Notes under the pieces: model-generated
Databases searched by the model: none
The model's input: only the letters and a program-made list of their open reading frames with translations
What the model was told of the DNA's origin: nothing
Assembly (NCBI RefSeq): GCF_051713825.1
Contig: NZ_JBIOQR010000001.1
Location: 3,720,001 to 3,784,000 of the forward strand
Reading direction: 5' to 3'
DNA length: 64,000 bases
DNA from: Enterococcus_K sp051713825
Lineage (GTDB): Bacteria; Bacillota; Bacilli; Lactobacillales; Enterococcaceae
Position numbers and translations under genes: made by a program
Part shown: positions 8,195 to 16,670 of the stretch, one piece after another
Layout: each line of letters opens with the position of its first letter
How positions within the stretch are numbered: the first letter of the stretch is position 1

Positions 8195-8944
8195 TTAAAC
8201 CATTTCCCATTGATAACTGGCGACACTTAACAAATATAACGGTGCCGTCTCTGTTCGTAAAATCCGCGGACCTAAGCCACAAATGATAGCTTGCATCTCT
8301 TCAAATAAGGCGATTTCTTTTGGTGACAAACCACCCTCGGGTCCAAATATCGCCAACACACGACTACCCGTTTTGATATTTTTCAGGGCTTGTGCTAGCT
8401 TCGACTGCTCGCCTTGTTTAGCTGACTCTTCATAGGCCACCAAGATCACATCAAACTCAGTTATATAACGATAGAAATCCTGCTTGTTCTCAAATAGCTG
8501 AATTTTGGGTGCGTGCTGCCTATGTGACTGCTCTGCCGCTTCTTTGGCGATTTTCTCAAGTCGTTGTTGTTTTTTCCCTAGTTTTTTGCCATCCCATTTA
8601 ACCACGGAGGAATCAGCAGGAAACCCTACAAACTCATGTGCGCCAAGCTCAGTTCCTTTTTGAACAATCCATTCCAGTTTATCTCCTTTTGGGTACCCAC
8701 TAGCAATCGTCAGATAGGTAGGCAATTCTTTTTGAACAAGCTCTTTTTCTTTCTCAACTAAGAACACCGCTTCATCTGTGACCTTCACAATCTCAGCCAC
8801 AATTGTTACTTGGTCTTCAAAAACTAGATAGACTTGATCCTCAGGTGTCATTCGCATCACACGAACCATGTGATGATAATTTTCTCCTTGAATCTCAAAG
8901 TTGGTCTCATTTGAATAAGCTTTTCCCACAAAATATCGTTGCAT
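8195..8944 (-). CDS. rsmE: 16S rRNA (uracil1498-N3)-methyltransferase
   Basis: 249 residues. SPOUT-class methyltransferase that methylates U1498 in the 30S decoding region using S-adenosylmethionine. The N-terminal PUA-like part includes the NYHHMVRVMRM motif (about residues 22-32). The C-terminal knot includes IFGPEGGLSPKEI and LGPRILRTETAPL, both diagnostic of RsmE. ATG at 8944 is 1 base after the prmA stop, so the two genes are translationally close and form the common prmA-rsmE pair. Confidence 0.93.
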   Translation of the reverse strand: MQRYFVGKAYSNETNFEIQGENYHHMVRVMRMTPEDQVYLVFEDQVTIVAEIVKVTDEAVFLVEKEKELVQKELPTYLTIASGYPKGDKLEWIVQKGTELGAHEFVGFPADSSVVKWDGKKLGKKQQRLEKIAKEAAEQSHRQHAPKIQLFENKQDFYRYITEFDVILVAYEESAKQGEQSKLAQALKNIKTGSRVLAIFGPEGGLSPKEIALFEEMQAIICGLGPRILRTETAPLYLLSVASYQWEMV

Positions 8945-8945
8945 A

Positions 8946-9893
8946 TTACACTTCCTCAGACTTTTTCAAGACGATTGCATACCAGTCCTTTTGTTGGAAG
9001 ACTTGATCCACGACGAAGCCTTGGTGTTCCATCGCCTCAATCACCATCGCTTTTTTCTCTTCAATAATACCTGAGACAATTAAAGTTCCTGTCTCTTTTA
9101 GAACACGCCACGCATCAGGAATCATGAGTAAAATAATATCTGCTAAAATATTAGCCACAATCACATCAGCTTCTAATTCAACACCTGTTAACAAATCATT
9201 AGCTGCGACTTTAACATCTGCTGCTACAGGATTCATGTCCATATTCTCTTTCGCCGCTCTGACCGCAACCTCATCTAAATCGTACGCATAAACAGCTGCT
9301 GCACCAAAATGTTTACTTGCGATACTCAACACACCTGAGCCCGTTCCGACGTCAAGCACAGTCTCCCCACCACGTAAGACTGTTTCTAATGCTTGAAGTG
9401 TTAAACGAGTCGTCGGATGCGTTCCCGTGCCAAATGCCATACCAGGATCTAGCGTAATAATTTTTTCTAATGAATCTCTTTGTTCATAAGCTTCCCAGCT
9501 AGGGACAATGGTTAAAAAGCGCGTGATTCTCACAGGATGATAATATTTTTTCCACGCAGTCGCCCAATCACTTTCAACAACTTCACTCACCGTTAACTCA
9601 TTTTTACCAATCGCCAGCCCGTAACCAGGTAAAGCTGAGATACTGTCCTTTATAAACGGTAAAATCTCAGGTAAAAAAGTCGTCTCTGGAAAGTATGCCT
9701 TCACGATTGCCCCTTCTTCAATATAGGAAAAATTTTCCTTATCTAGGAGCTCACCATACGCATCACTTTTAAAATTGGCCACATCTAAAGCATCCTCAAT
9801 CGCTACTCCGCTTGCACCAGCTTCCATCATAATATTTGAAACGGCTTCAACCGCCTCACTAGCTGTTTCAACTTTTACTTCATTCCACTTCAT
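8946..9893 (-). CDS. prmA: ribosomal protein L11 methyltransferase
   Basis: 315 residues. Methylates lysines and the N-terminus of L11 using S-adenosylmethionine. A two-domain layout is seen: an N-terminal recognition part (MKWNEVKVETASEAVEAVS) and a class I methyltransferase fold with motif I VLDVGTGSGVLSIAS near residue 180. DPGMAFGTGTHPTT and VANILADIILLMIPD follow, both typical of PrmA. It lies in a run mpg - DUF3013 - prmA - rsmE on one strand with short gaps. Confidence 0.93.
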   Translation of the reverse strand: MKWNEVKVETASEAVEAVSNIMMEAGASGVAIEDALDVANFKSDAYGELLDKENFSYIEEGAIVKAYFPETTFLPEILPFIKDSISALPGYGLAIGKNELTVSEVVESDWATAWKKYYHPVRITRFLTIVPSWEAYEQRDSLEKIITLDPGMAFGTGTHPTTRLTLQALETVLRGGETVLDVGTGSGVLSIASKHFGAAAVYAYDLDEVAVRAAKENMDMNPVAADVKVAANDLLTGVELEADVIVANILADIILLMIPDAWRVLKETGTLIVSGIIEEKKAMVIEAMEHQGFVVDQVFQQKDWYAIVLKKSEEV

Positions 9894-9926
9894 CTATTTT
9901 CTCCTTGTATACGATAATTAGTCTGT

Positions 9927-10415
9927 TTAATAACTAGGATAACTAAGATACTCTCCGCCATCTTTTTCTTGATAATCAGCAACATGAGCCGCCAGAGCTT
10001 CCTGGGCCCACACCAATTCGAAAACAGCTTCCTCGCTATCATCTGCTAGAAAATCTAACAAATCACTTTGTCCCTTATCCAATACTTCATTTAAATAATC
10101 AACAAATCCATCAAGGACAGCTTTTTGAATTCCTTTTTTCCCTTCAAAAGGAATAGCTGTTAAAAAATCATCTTCCGAAAATTTAGATTTCTCTGGATTA
10201 TAAAATAATACGCCATCTTCAAATTCAATAATCTCTTCTTCTGAAGCAATTCCCTCTGCGTCATCAATTTCGATTTGGCTTTTATTTTCACCAAACAAAC
10301 GGACAATCACTTCAATCGTGTGATTCGCCTTATCCCAGTCAATTGCCACGTCATATTCTGTAATCTTTTTATTGATTCTCTCGTCCAAATAAGTTAATAA
10401 GGTTTGTTTTTTCAT
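9927..10415 (-). CDS. DUF3013 family protein
   Basis: About 162 residues, acidic, cytoplasmic. The N-terminal pattern LLTYLDERINKKITEYDVAI and then NHTIEVIVRLFGENK match the DUF3013 family of Lactobacillales, whose function is not known. The start at 10415 is chosen because GGAGG lies 8 bases upstream; five codons upstream in the open frame lack support. The ATG overlaps the stop of the upstream glycosylase gene (ATGA), so translation is probably coupled. prmA follows after a 33-base gap. Confidence 0.75.
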   Translation of the reverse strand: MKKQTLLTYLDERINKKITEYDVAIDWDKANHTIEVIVRLFGENKSQIEIDDAEGIASEEEIIEFEDGVLFYNPEKSKFSEDDFLTAIPFEGKKGIQKAVLDGFVDYLNEVLDKGQSDLLDFLADDSEEAVFELVWAQEALAAHVADYQEKDGGEYLSYPSY

Positions 10416-11047
10416 GTTGTCGTCCTCCAACCGAAGTTTTTTTCATCAATTTCACTTTTCTTTTGTAGAGAAATATACGGATTGCCTTTTACCGTATAAC
10501 GTAGTGGCAGGTCTGTCCAAATTCCTTTATTAGGAATACCAATGCGTGGAAGTTTTTCTATTGTTTTTGGAAATTTTCTTTTGTCAGGTACGAGATGTAA
10601 TGCGCTGGTAAAAATAGATTGCCCGTAATACTCCTTAGTAATCCCCATTGCCGCCACTAACTTTCCTGGGCCATTAGTGATGTTTGCGGACGTTTTCCCG
10701 CCACGATTCTTTTGCATAGTTTCTATTCCAGAAACTGGCTCTAATCCACGAATCATAACTCCTTGTGGACGCCCTTCTGGTTGCGTTACAATGTTCAACA
10801 ATAGATGTGTGTGCATCGTGTACAAATAAATTGTCCCCGGCTTTTGATACATTGCAGCTAAGCGCGGTGTTTTGCGCAGGCCGTAACTATGTGCCGCTTC
10901 ATCATCTGGACCCAAATAGGCTTCTGCGTCAACAATATAACCTGCTAGTTTGCCTACTGGAGTCTCATGCTCCAAATACATGCCTAGCAAATATTCGGCA
11001 ATTTCTTCTGTTGTTTTTGTTTCGAAAAACTGAATCATTTCTTTCAT
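10412..11047 (-). CDS. DNA-3-methyladenine glycosylase (Mpg/AAG type)
   Basis: Base-excision repair enzyme of about 211 residues that removes alkylated and deaminated purines. The catalytic motif VDAEAYLGPDDEAAHSYG (about 39-56) carries the active-site glutamate of the family motif E-A-Y-x-G-x-D-x-A-x-H. GTIYLYTMHTHLLLNIVT and NGPGKLVAAMGI are also conserved. Two adjacent ATGs (11050, 11047) follow GAGAGGTG; 11047 gives the better spacing, and the frame extending to 11074 is unlikely. First gene of the mpg - DUF3013 - prmA - rsmE run. Confidence 0.88.
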   Translation of the reverse strand: MKEMIQFFETKTTEEIAEYLLGMYLEHETPVGKLAGYIVDAEAYLGPDDEAAHSYGLRKTPRLAAMYQKPGTIYLYTMHTHLLLNIVTQPEGRPQGVMIRGLEPVSGIETMQKNRGGKTSANITNGPGKLVAAMGITKEYYGQSIFTSALHLVPDKRKFPKTIEKLPRIGIPNKGIWTDLPLRYTVKGNPYISLQKKSEIDEKNFGWRTTT

Positions 11048-11224
11048 CATCTTCACCTCTCTTATCATACACAATTATCACAAGGGACGCTATGAAAACT
11101 GTCCTTCCTGAAGGAAAACTTTCTCTGTGTGAAGGTAGTCAACTAACTCAGCTACGTATTTTTATTGCACTCATCATATAAACTGCATTCGAAATAGATT
11201 CCGGCTCTAAACTTGCGCAAAAAA

Positions 11225-11313
11225 AGACTGCGCTAGATTAAACACTATCACCGAAGTTAGTCGAAAACTTAACTCTCGATTACAGTCATTCTTATCTAAG
11301 CACAGTCTGTTTT
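11225..11313 (-). terminator. bidirectional long-loop terminator after the NagB-like gene
   Basis: AGACTGCGCTAGA (11225-11237) pairs with TCTAAGCACAGTCT (11295-11308), with A/T runs outside on both sides. The loop contains a second hairpin (AGTTA/TAACT region, 11255-11273). It could end transcripts from either direction. The rest of the interval 11051-11358 shows no gene. Confidence 0.5.
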
Positions 11314-11358
11314 TCCTCACTTACTATTTTTCTTCAAGCCATTTCAATCCCATTGATT

Positions 11359-12078
11359 TTATAATAATGACGCCGCTTCTTGATCAATCACTAAAGTAAA
11401 ATCAGGATGCGTGGTTAATAAAGTTGCTGGTAATTCTTCCGTGACAACACCGTCCACTAATGCTTTGACGATTGACGCCTTTTTCTCTCCATTAGCAACC
11501 ATCAATAATTTTTTCACCTGCATAATGCTTTTTGGACCCATGGTGACATAAAACTCTGGACACAATTCTGCCACTCCGCCTACTTCATGTAGCAAAATAT
11601 CTTTCATATTAGGTGTCGCGTCGTCATTTATTCGGCTAGTCAAATCACCAAATTTAGTTGTGCCTGGCAAGTTCCCACAGAAATGCCCATCAGCGCCTAC
11701 CCCCATCAAAATTAAATCCAGCCCACCATCTGCTTGAATACGGGCATCTTGCGTCTGGTAATTTGAAGAAGTCAGTGCATGAATATTTTCTTGTTTGATA
11801 TGCGCAGGATCAAAATACATTTTTTTCAAATTGCTCATCGTCACGCCAAAACGTTTCTCCGCACCATTAACGTCAATCTCGTCGAAGTTATAGTAATGGA
11901 CATTTTGAAAATAAGGTTTATCTTTCACTCGAGGAACTAGAATTTCATAAATCCCCTGAGGTGTGGCACCTGCTGTAATCGAAATATTTTTCCGGTGCTG
12001 GTCATGCATCTCACCTAAAAGAATTTCCGACGCCACTTGACTCATTTCTTGATAATCTTTGACAATAATTAATTTCAT
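11359..12078 (-). CDS. glucosamine-6-phosphate deaminase-like isomerase (NagB/YieK type)
   Basis: 239 residues from ATG at 12078 with GGGAGG six bases upstream. It belongs to the NagB/RpiA/6-phosphogluconolactonase fold: ISITAGATPQGIYEIL near residue 33 is the phosphate-binding loop, and FDEID is conserved. The active-site motif reads GVGADGHFCGNLPGTT. Canonical NagB has a DGHIGFNEPG-type loop; the HFCGNLPGT form is that of the E. coli YieK-like subgroup, whose substrate is less certain. So an amino-sugar phosphate isomerase or deaminase is likely, but classical NagB activity is not assured. Transcribed divergently from rarA. Confidence 0.75.
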   Translation of the reverse strand: MKLIIVKDYQEMSQVASEILLGEMHDQHRKNISITAGATPQGIYEILVPRVKDKPYFQNVHYYNFDEIDVNGAEKRFGVTMSNLKKMYFDPAHIKQENIHALTSSNYQTQDARIQADGGLDLILMGVGADGHFCGNLPGTTKFGDLTSRINDDATPNMKDILLHEVGGVAELCPEFYVTMGPKSIMQVKKLLMVANGEKKASIVKALVDGVVTEELPATLLTTHPDFTLVIDQEAASLL

Positions 12079-12146
12079 CCAATTCCTCCCTTTTATACAA
12101 AACATGCTATACTTAAACTACTGATTTTTGTCAAAGGAGGGATTAT

Positions 12147-13457
12147 ATGCATCAACCATTAGCTTATCGAATGAGACCACGAAACTTGGATGAAGTCGTC
12201 GGACAACAACACTTAGTCGGAGAAGGAAAAATTATTCGACGAATGGTGGAAGCTTCGATGCTGTCCTCTATGATTTTATATGGTCCTCCTGGAACTGGGA
12301 AAACCAGTATTGCCAGTGCCATTGCAGGCTCTACTCAATATGCCTTTCGCATGCTAAATGCTGCAACTGATACAAAAAAAGATTTACAAATTGTCGCTGA
12401 AGAAGCCAAAATGAGCGGTACGGTTATTTTACTATTAGATGAAGTCCATCGATTAGATAAAACAAAACAAGATTTTCTTCTTCCTCATTTGGAAAGTGGC
12501 CGTATTATCTTAATTGGTGCTACCACCGAAAATCCTTATATCACGATTAACCCAGCCATCCGAAGTCGGACGCAAATTTTCGAGGTCAAACCATTATCCG
12601 AAGAAGACATTCGTCAAGCTATTAATCATACCCTTCATGATTCTGACAGGGGACTCGGAGAATTTACTATTCAATTAGATGAAAATGCACTCCTTCATTT
12701 ATCAAGAGCCACAAACGGTGACTTACGTAGCACCTTAAACGGCTTAGAATTAGCTGTCAAATCAACACCACCAAATGAAGAAGGGGTGATTGGTTTAACG
12801 CTATCTGTGATTGAAGAATGTGTTCAAAGAAAAGCCTTAACGCATGATAAAGATGGCGATGCCCATTATGATGTGATTTCGGCTTTCCAAAAATCTATTC
12901 GTGGAAGTGATGTGGATGCCGCCCTTCACTATCTCGGTCGACTTGTTGAAGCAGGCGACTTAGCGATTATCTGTCGTCGTTTGATGGTGATTGGTTATGA
13001 GGACATCGGTCTTGCCAATCCAGCCGCAGCGGCACGCACAGTCAATGCCGTTTTAGCCGCTGAGCGCTTAGGCCTACCAGAAGCTAGAATTCCTTTAGCA
13101 GATACTGTGGTGGATTTATGTTTATCACCCAAATCCAACGCGGCTTATGTTGCACTGGATGAAGCTATTTCAGACATTCGAGCTGGAAAAGCAGGAGAGG
13201 TTCCAGACCACTTGCGCGACAGCCACTATAAAGGAGCTAAAGAATTGAATCGAGGGATTGATTATAAGTATCCTCATGCTTATGAAGATGCTTGGGTCAA
13301 CCAACAATATTTACCTAATAAACTCAAACATGCGAAATATTATCAGCCAAAATCCACAGGTAAATATGAACACGCCCTTGGTCAGCAGTATTATCGGATT
13401 CAAGAATGGAAGAAAAAAAATCGCCAAACAAAACCACTTCCTGAATCTGATATATAG
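12147..13457 (+). CDS. rarA: replication-associated recombination protein A (MgsA/RarA)
   Basis: 436 residues. AAA+ clamp-loader-like ATPase that acts at stalled replication forks. The N-terminus MRPRNLDEVVGQQHLVG is typical; Walker A is GPPGTGKTS near residue 50, Walker B is VILLLDEVHRLDK near residue 95, and sensor 1 is GATTENP. The C-terminal tetramerisation part contains VIGYEDIGLANP and SHYKGAKELNRG, diagnostic for RarA. GGAGGG lies 6 bases before ATG. Divergent from the NagB-like gene. The next gene downstream is the probable 6S RNA. Confidence 0.95.
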   Translation: MHQPLAYRMRPRNLDEVVGQQHLVGEGKIIRRMVEASMLSSMILYGPPGTGKTSIASAIAGSTQYAFRMLNAATDTKKDLQIVAEEAKMSGTVILLLDEVHRLDKTKQDFLLPHLESGRIILIGATTENPYITINPAIRSRTQIFEVKPLSEEDIRQAINHTLHDSDRGLGEFTIQLDENALLHLSRATNGDLRSTLNGLELAVKSTPPNEEGVIGLTLSVIEECVQRKALTHDKDGDAHYDVISAFQKSIRGSDVDAALHYLGRLVEAGDLAIICRRLMVIGYEDIGLANPAAAARTVNAVLAAERLGLPEARIPLADTVVDLCLSPKSNAAYVALDEAISDIRAGKAGEVPDHLRDSHYKGAKELNRGIDYKYPHAYEDAWVNQQYLPNKLKHAKYYQPKSTGKYEHALGQQYYRIQEWKKKNRQTKPLPESDI

Positions 13458-13541
13458 AAACAGCCGACTTGACTGATTGCTTCACTTTCAAGTTTAGGTT
13501 GAAAAAATAGTGATTCCGCTTTCTTTTTCAAGGGTATCTCG

Positions 13542-13570
13542 TTGCTCTTTTTATTTTCATATGCTACTAT
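13542..13570 (+). promoter_or_regulatory. promoter of the probable 6S RNA gene
   Basis: TTGCTC (13542-13547), a 17-bp spacer, and TACTAT (13565-13570) place the start of transcription near 13577. Confidence 0.6.
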
Positions 13571-13576
13571 ATAGAT

Positions 13577-13776
13577 GGGAAATCTGTGATGTGCGAGTTG
13601 TCCTCTTTGTGTGTTGACCGAACATTTTTATTGATATATTGGGATCTGTCTTGTGTCAAAGTTGGTAACAAGCCTTTTCTTTTGGTAGTTCAATGCTTAG
13701 ACCGTGGAACCCACCTGCTTGAATTTGCGGGATCAATACTACAGGACGAGTAACGGCATTAACGGATATTACCCAT
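13577..13776 (+). ncRNA. ssrS: probable 6S RNA
   Basis: About 200 nt between a good promoter and an intrinsic terminator, without an open frame that has an RBS. The ends pair: ATCTGT-GATG near the 5' end (13582-13591) matches CATT-A-ACGGAT near the 3' end (13757-13767) through G-U and one bulge. This gives the long closing stem expected of 6S RNA, which binds and sequesters sigma-A RNA polymerase. The middle contains paired blocks separated by internal loops, such as CTTGTGTCAAAG/GTTGGTAACAAG. I recall 6S genes lying near rarA in other Firmicutes. The call is from layout and fold, not a covariance-model hit. Exact ends are estimates. Confidence 0.6.
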
Positions 13777-13788
13777 TCTTTTGAATGA

Positions 13789-13820
13789 AGCAATTTGCTT
13801 TTGGCAAGTTGCTTTTTTTT
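13789..13820 (+). terminator. intrinsic terminator after the probable 6S RNA
   Basis: AGCAATTTGC (13789-13798) pairs with GCAAGTTGCT (13804-13813) through ten pairs, followed by eight T. A second small hairpin (CATTC/GAATG) precedes it. The adjacent membrane-protein gene begins just after, so some read-through is possible. Confidence 0.85.
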
Positions 13821-13844
13821 CTATTAAACGGAGGAAGTCTTTTC

Positions 13845-14126
13845 ATGATTCAAATTTTAATGGGACTGGTTTCCCTGCTCTTATTTATCGTTGGTTTTTA
13901 TTTATTAAAGAAACAAGCTGTTTTTCTACTGTTGCTTTCTGACGAAGAAGAAAATCGCTCTTTTCTCTCTCAATTTGGCTCAATCTACTTATTTTTAGCC
14001 GTCCTTGGTGTCGGTGTCGCTATCTCAAATGACAAATTCTACGCCATTCTTCTTTTAATCGCCATTTTATGTGTTGCGGCACTCTTTGGTGTTCTATTTT
14101 CACAAAAAATGTCATCATCCGACTAG
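13845..14126 (+). CDS. small hydrophobic membrane protein, unknown function
   Basis: 93 residues from ATG at 13845 with GGAGG (13830-13834) upstream. The frame is open from 13785, but that part overlaps the terminator and is not likely translated. Three predicted membrane segments (about residues 4-31, 44-60 and 66-85), with a short acidic loop (DEEENR) between the first two. No family recognised. It stands between the probable 6S RNA and uspA on the same strand. Confidence 0.65.
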   Translation: MIQILMGLVSLLLFIVGFYLLKKQAVFLLLLSDEEENRSFLSQFGSIYLFLAVLGVGVAISNDKFYAILLLIAILCVAALFGVLFSQKMSSSD

Positions 14127-14210
14127 CGAATTAATTTTCTTTTTCACCTTTTTGATTTACAATTAATGTGTCATCAAAATAGCTCACTATTTGAAAGGAG
14201 TGTTTGTATT

Positions 14211-14681
14211 ATGTTACAACAATATACAAAAATCATGGTCGCAGTAGACGGCTCAAGCGAAGCGGAATTAGCTTTCAAAAAAGCAGTGAACGTTGCTAAT
14301 CGAAACGATGCTGAATTAGTATTGGCTCATGTCATTGATACGCGAGCTTTCCAAACTGTTTCTTCATTTGACGGAATGCTTGCTGAACAAGCCACTGAAA
14401 TGGCAAAACAAACATTAAATGATTACGAAACATTTGCTAAAGACCAAGGCTGTAAAAAAATTACCCAAGTCATCGAATATGGTTCACCAAAACCAATCAT
14501 CGCCAAAGAAATCCCAGGAGATCATCATGTGGACTTGATTATGCTTGGCGCAACAGGACTGAATGCTGTAGAGCGTTTATTTATCGGTTCCGTTTCTGAA
14601 TACGTAATTAGAAACGCTAGCTGTGACGTCTTAGTTGTTCGAACAGATTTAGAAAATAAAATGCCTAAAGACGCAGAATAA
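14211..14681 (+). CDS. universal stress protein, UspA family
   Basis: 156 residues from ATG at 14211, preceded by AAAGGAG. The frame extends upstream to 14166 without an RBS. The fold starts with KIMVAVDGSSEAELAF and has GATGLNAVERLFIGSVSEYV near residue 120, which is the ATP-binding G-2X-G-9X-G-S/T motif. So this is the nucleotide-binding type of Usp. Such proteins are induced by starvation and stress; the exact role is unclear. Single gene with a terminator at 14700-14746. Confidence 0.88.
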   Translation: MLQQYTKIMVAVDGSSEAELAFKKAVNVANRNDAELVLAHVIDTRAFQTVSSFDGMLAEQATEMAKQTLNDYETFAKDQGCKKITQVIEYGSPKPIIAKEIPGDHHVDLIMLGATGLNAVERLFIGSVSEYVIRNASCDVLVVRTDLENKMPKDAE

Positions 14682-14699
14682 GTTTTCTCGTCCAAAATA

Positions 14700-14746
14700 G
14701 AAGCCCTTCACTCAAGAGTTGAATCTTTAGTGGCGGGCTTCTTTTA
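14700..14746 (+). terminator. terminator of uspA
   Basis: GAAGCCC (14700-14706) pairs with GGGCTTC (14735-14741), extended by CACT/AGTG inside, and is followed by TTTT. Confidence 0.8.
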
Positions 14747-14787
14747 TATTTTTGTGCAAGCATCAAGCTACGCTCCTTTTATTTTTA

Positions 14788-15132
14788 GAATAAACGGTGG
14801 GTACAGAAGCAACTCCATCTTCACTCCGCCCCATCAATTTCTAAAGGTGGAACACCTTTAGAATTGATGGACTGCGTTCCGCTCTCAACAACTTCTACGC
14901 ATGGGACATGCTAGAGTTGAAGGTCTGCACTGCGCAAAAAGACTCCGCTCTCAACAACTTCTATGCATGGGACATGCCAGAGTTGAAGGTTCTTATTGCT
15001 GTAAAACACAACGAAGTATGAGTTGATGTTGCACAGTACCTAATCGGTGCTGTAAAACACAACGAAGTATGAGTTGATGTTGCACAGTACCTCCCCCGGT
15101 TCTCGGAGTGAAACACTTCTGTCCTAACCTCT
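14788..15132. repeat. mosaic palindromic element, copy R2
   Basis: Starts with AATAAACGGTGGGTACAGAA and ends with CGGAGTGAAACACTTCTGTC. Between lie two CTCAACAACTTCTA-GCATG modules, one ATCAATTTCTAAAGGTG/CCTTTAGAATTGAT hairpin, and two tandem copies of a module of about 50 bp (TGCTGTAAAACACAACGAAG...TGATGTTGCACAGTACC). Module number and order differ from the copies at 4895 and 41713. It lies directly upstream of the promoter of the marR operon. Confidence 0.85.
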
Positions 15133-15145
15133 TTAAAAAAAATAG

Positions 15146-15203
15146 TTGACATTATTTAGGTACCGAACTATAATCTATTTACAGAATATAGTTCGGTACC
15201 TAA
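15146..15203 (+). promoter_or_regulatory. marR operon promoter and operator
   Basis: Consensus TTGACA (15146-15151), 17-bp spacer, TATAAT (15169-15174). Overlapping it is a perfect inverted repeat with 17-bp arms, TTAGGTACCGAACTATA (15156-15172) and its complement (15187-15203), separated by 14 bases. One arm covers the spacer and part of the -10; the other covers the start site. This fits strong autorepression by the MarR protein encoded just downstream, though binding is inferred. Confidence 0.85.
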
Positions 15204-15237
15204 GAGTATTCAATAAACAAAGAAAGAAGCATGCGAT

Positions 15238-15918
15238 ATGTCTGAGTATACAAAAAAACTAGCAAAAGATTTATCTTTTGTCGGCTGTGCCAGTCGCAAC
15301 CTAATCGACGGCCCTATAGATACAAAAAAAGCCCCCGCACAACAACGTGTTTTAGATATTTTATCCAATGAAGATGGGTTAACGCAAGGAACCTTGGCCG
15401 AGATCCTAGACGTTCGTCCAAGCTCCTTAACAGAAATTTTAAAAAAATTAGAATACCGTAACGAAATTGAACGCGTAGAAGACCCTTTAGATAAACGAAT
15501 CAAAACAGTTCATCTCACAGAACTAGGTCGAGAAAAAAGTCGACCACACACACTTGATCGAGATGACTCAGAAGATTTTTTCTTAGGGATTTCAGAAGAA
15601 GAACAACAACAACTCGAATTATTACTGACAAAAATCATCGCTGGTTGGCAAACAGATTTTGGCAAACTGGTGGATGTTCCAATTTCTCCATTTGAATCGA
15701 TTAAAGCCTTTCGGACAATGCATGAACAATTTACAAATCAACTTGAACAGCTTTCACCAGGTGAACGCAAACAATTGAAACGTGAAATGAAAGAAAAGTT
15801 ACGTCACCAATTTGGTCGCTACCGTGGATTTGAAAGACCAGACGGCAGAAATCATCATGGACGTAAAAATCAATGCGAGGAACCACAATTAGATGAACGG
15901 GAATGGGATAACTGGTAA
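15238..15918 (+). CDS. MarR-family transcriptional regulator with long C-terminal tail
   Basis: 226 residues, longer than the usual 140-160. A winged helix is seen (QQRVLDILSNEDGLTQGTLAEI, then RPSSLTEILKKLE and the wing DPLDKRIKTVHLTELG). A helical dimerisation part follows. The last 60 residues are basic, then histidine- and acid-rich (HQFGRYRGFERPDGRNHHGR), possibly metal-binding or disordered. It probably represses its own operon through the operator at 15146-15203. A GNAT acetyltransferase and a 46-residue protein follow in the same operon. The signal sensed is unknown. Confidence 0.82.
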   Translation: MSEYTKKLAKDLSFVGCASRNLIDGPIDTKKAPAQQRVLDILSNEDGLTQGTLAEILDVRPSSLTEILKKLEYRNEIERVEDPLDKRIKTVHLTELGREKSRPHTLDRDDSEDFFLGISEEEQQQLELLLTKIIAGWQTDFGKLVDVPISPFESIKAFRTMHEQFTNQLEQLSPGERKQLKREMKEKLRHQFGRYRGFERPDGRNHHGRKNQCEEPQLDEREWDNW

Positions 15919-15937
15919 ACAAAGGAGGCCTTTCACG

Positions 15938-16396
15938 ATGAATATTCAACTAGCAACACTCTATAGTAAAGAACATTTTGAAGCTATCACGTTAAGAGAG
16001 CAAGTCCTTCATACAGAAGTAGACGTAAAAAAAGAAGCTAAATTAACTGTTTTTGTCGCAATGAAAGACGGGCGCGTTGTTGGAACCGCGTCTGTCCAGC
16101 TTTATCCTTTTGGGATCGCTAGAGTTCGGCAAGTGGCTGTCTCTCCAGAATTTCAAGGGAAAAACATCGGGAATCAGTTGATGGACGCCTGCGAACAATT
16201 CGCTAAAGATCAACGACATTCTAAGATTATTTTAACCGGTCGCATAACGGCAAGTACCTTCTATCTAAAAAGAGACTACCGAGCCCTACTATTTCCATTT
16301 AAAAAACACGACATCGAATTCTTTTGGTTAATAAAAAATGCGGAAGAACCCGCTCATTATCTAGCAGGAGGTGAAAGCTATGAAAGAAGTTATTGA
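15938..16396 (+). CDS. GNAT-family N-acetyltransferase
   Basis: 152 residues from ATG at 15938, which follows AAAGGAGG; the upstream extension overlaps marR and has no RBS. The acetyl-CoA binding motif A is clear (VRQVAVSPEFQGKNIGNQLM, with the Q-x-x-G-x-x-x-x-L core). The N-terminal part with LREQVLHTE resembles the ElaA/YjcF-like subgroup. It transfers acetyl groups to an unknown amine or protein. Second gene of the marR operon; its end overlaps the start of the 46-residue gene at 16380. Confidence 0.82.
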   Translation: MNIQLATLYSKEHFEAITLREQVLHTEVDVKKEAKLTVFVAMKDGRVVGTASVQLYPFGIARVRQVAVSPEFQGKNIGNQLMDACEQFAKDQRHSKIILTGRITASTFYLKRDYRALLFPFKKHDIEFFWLIKNAEEPAHYLAGGESYERSY

Positions 16397-16520
16397 AAAA
16401 TCAAAGAAGATTATAAAAGATGCAAATACCTTATCACTAGCTGAATTAGAAAAATTAAGAATCGAAATCGAAGCGAGAAAATATCTCTTTGGAACGACCT
16501 TCGGGATGGTAAGATTCTAA
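16380..16520 (+). CDS. small protein, 46 aa, third gene of the marR operon
   Basis: ATG at 16380 has an excellent AGGAGG (16366-16371) and overlaps the end of the GNAT gene by 17 bases, so translational coupling is likely. The product is a basic amphipathic helix (KEVIEKSKKIIKDANTLS, then LAELEKLRIEIEARKYLFG) without a membrane segment. I recognise no family. It is short enough to be missed by standard gene callers. After it, 16521-16670 shows an AT-rich inverted repeat but no gene. Confidence 0.6.
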   Translation: MKEVIEKSKKIIKDANTLSLAELEKLRIEIEARKYLFGTTFGMVRF

Positions 16521-16670
16521 TCCTACATAGCAAGTGAGCAAAAATATTTTTATATCATCAATAGATAGAATTTGATTAAATTACGGCAAGTCTGATAAAA
16601 AAGTAAAGACTAAATTAGGAATTTTAAACGGACTCTGCTGATTTAAAATTTCTCAATTAGTCAATAAAAT

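Noticed and set aside
14961..15152. 63-codon minus-strand frame
   Set aside because: Encoded entirely by the tandem module of repeat R2; the peptide duplicates TSTHTSLCFTA and no RBS is present.
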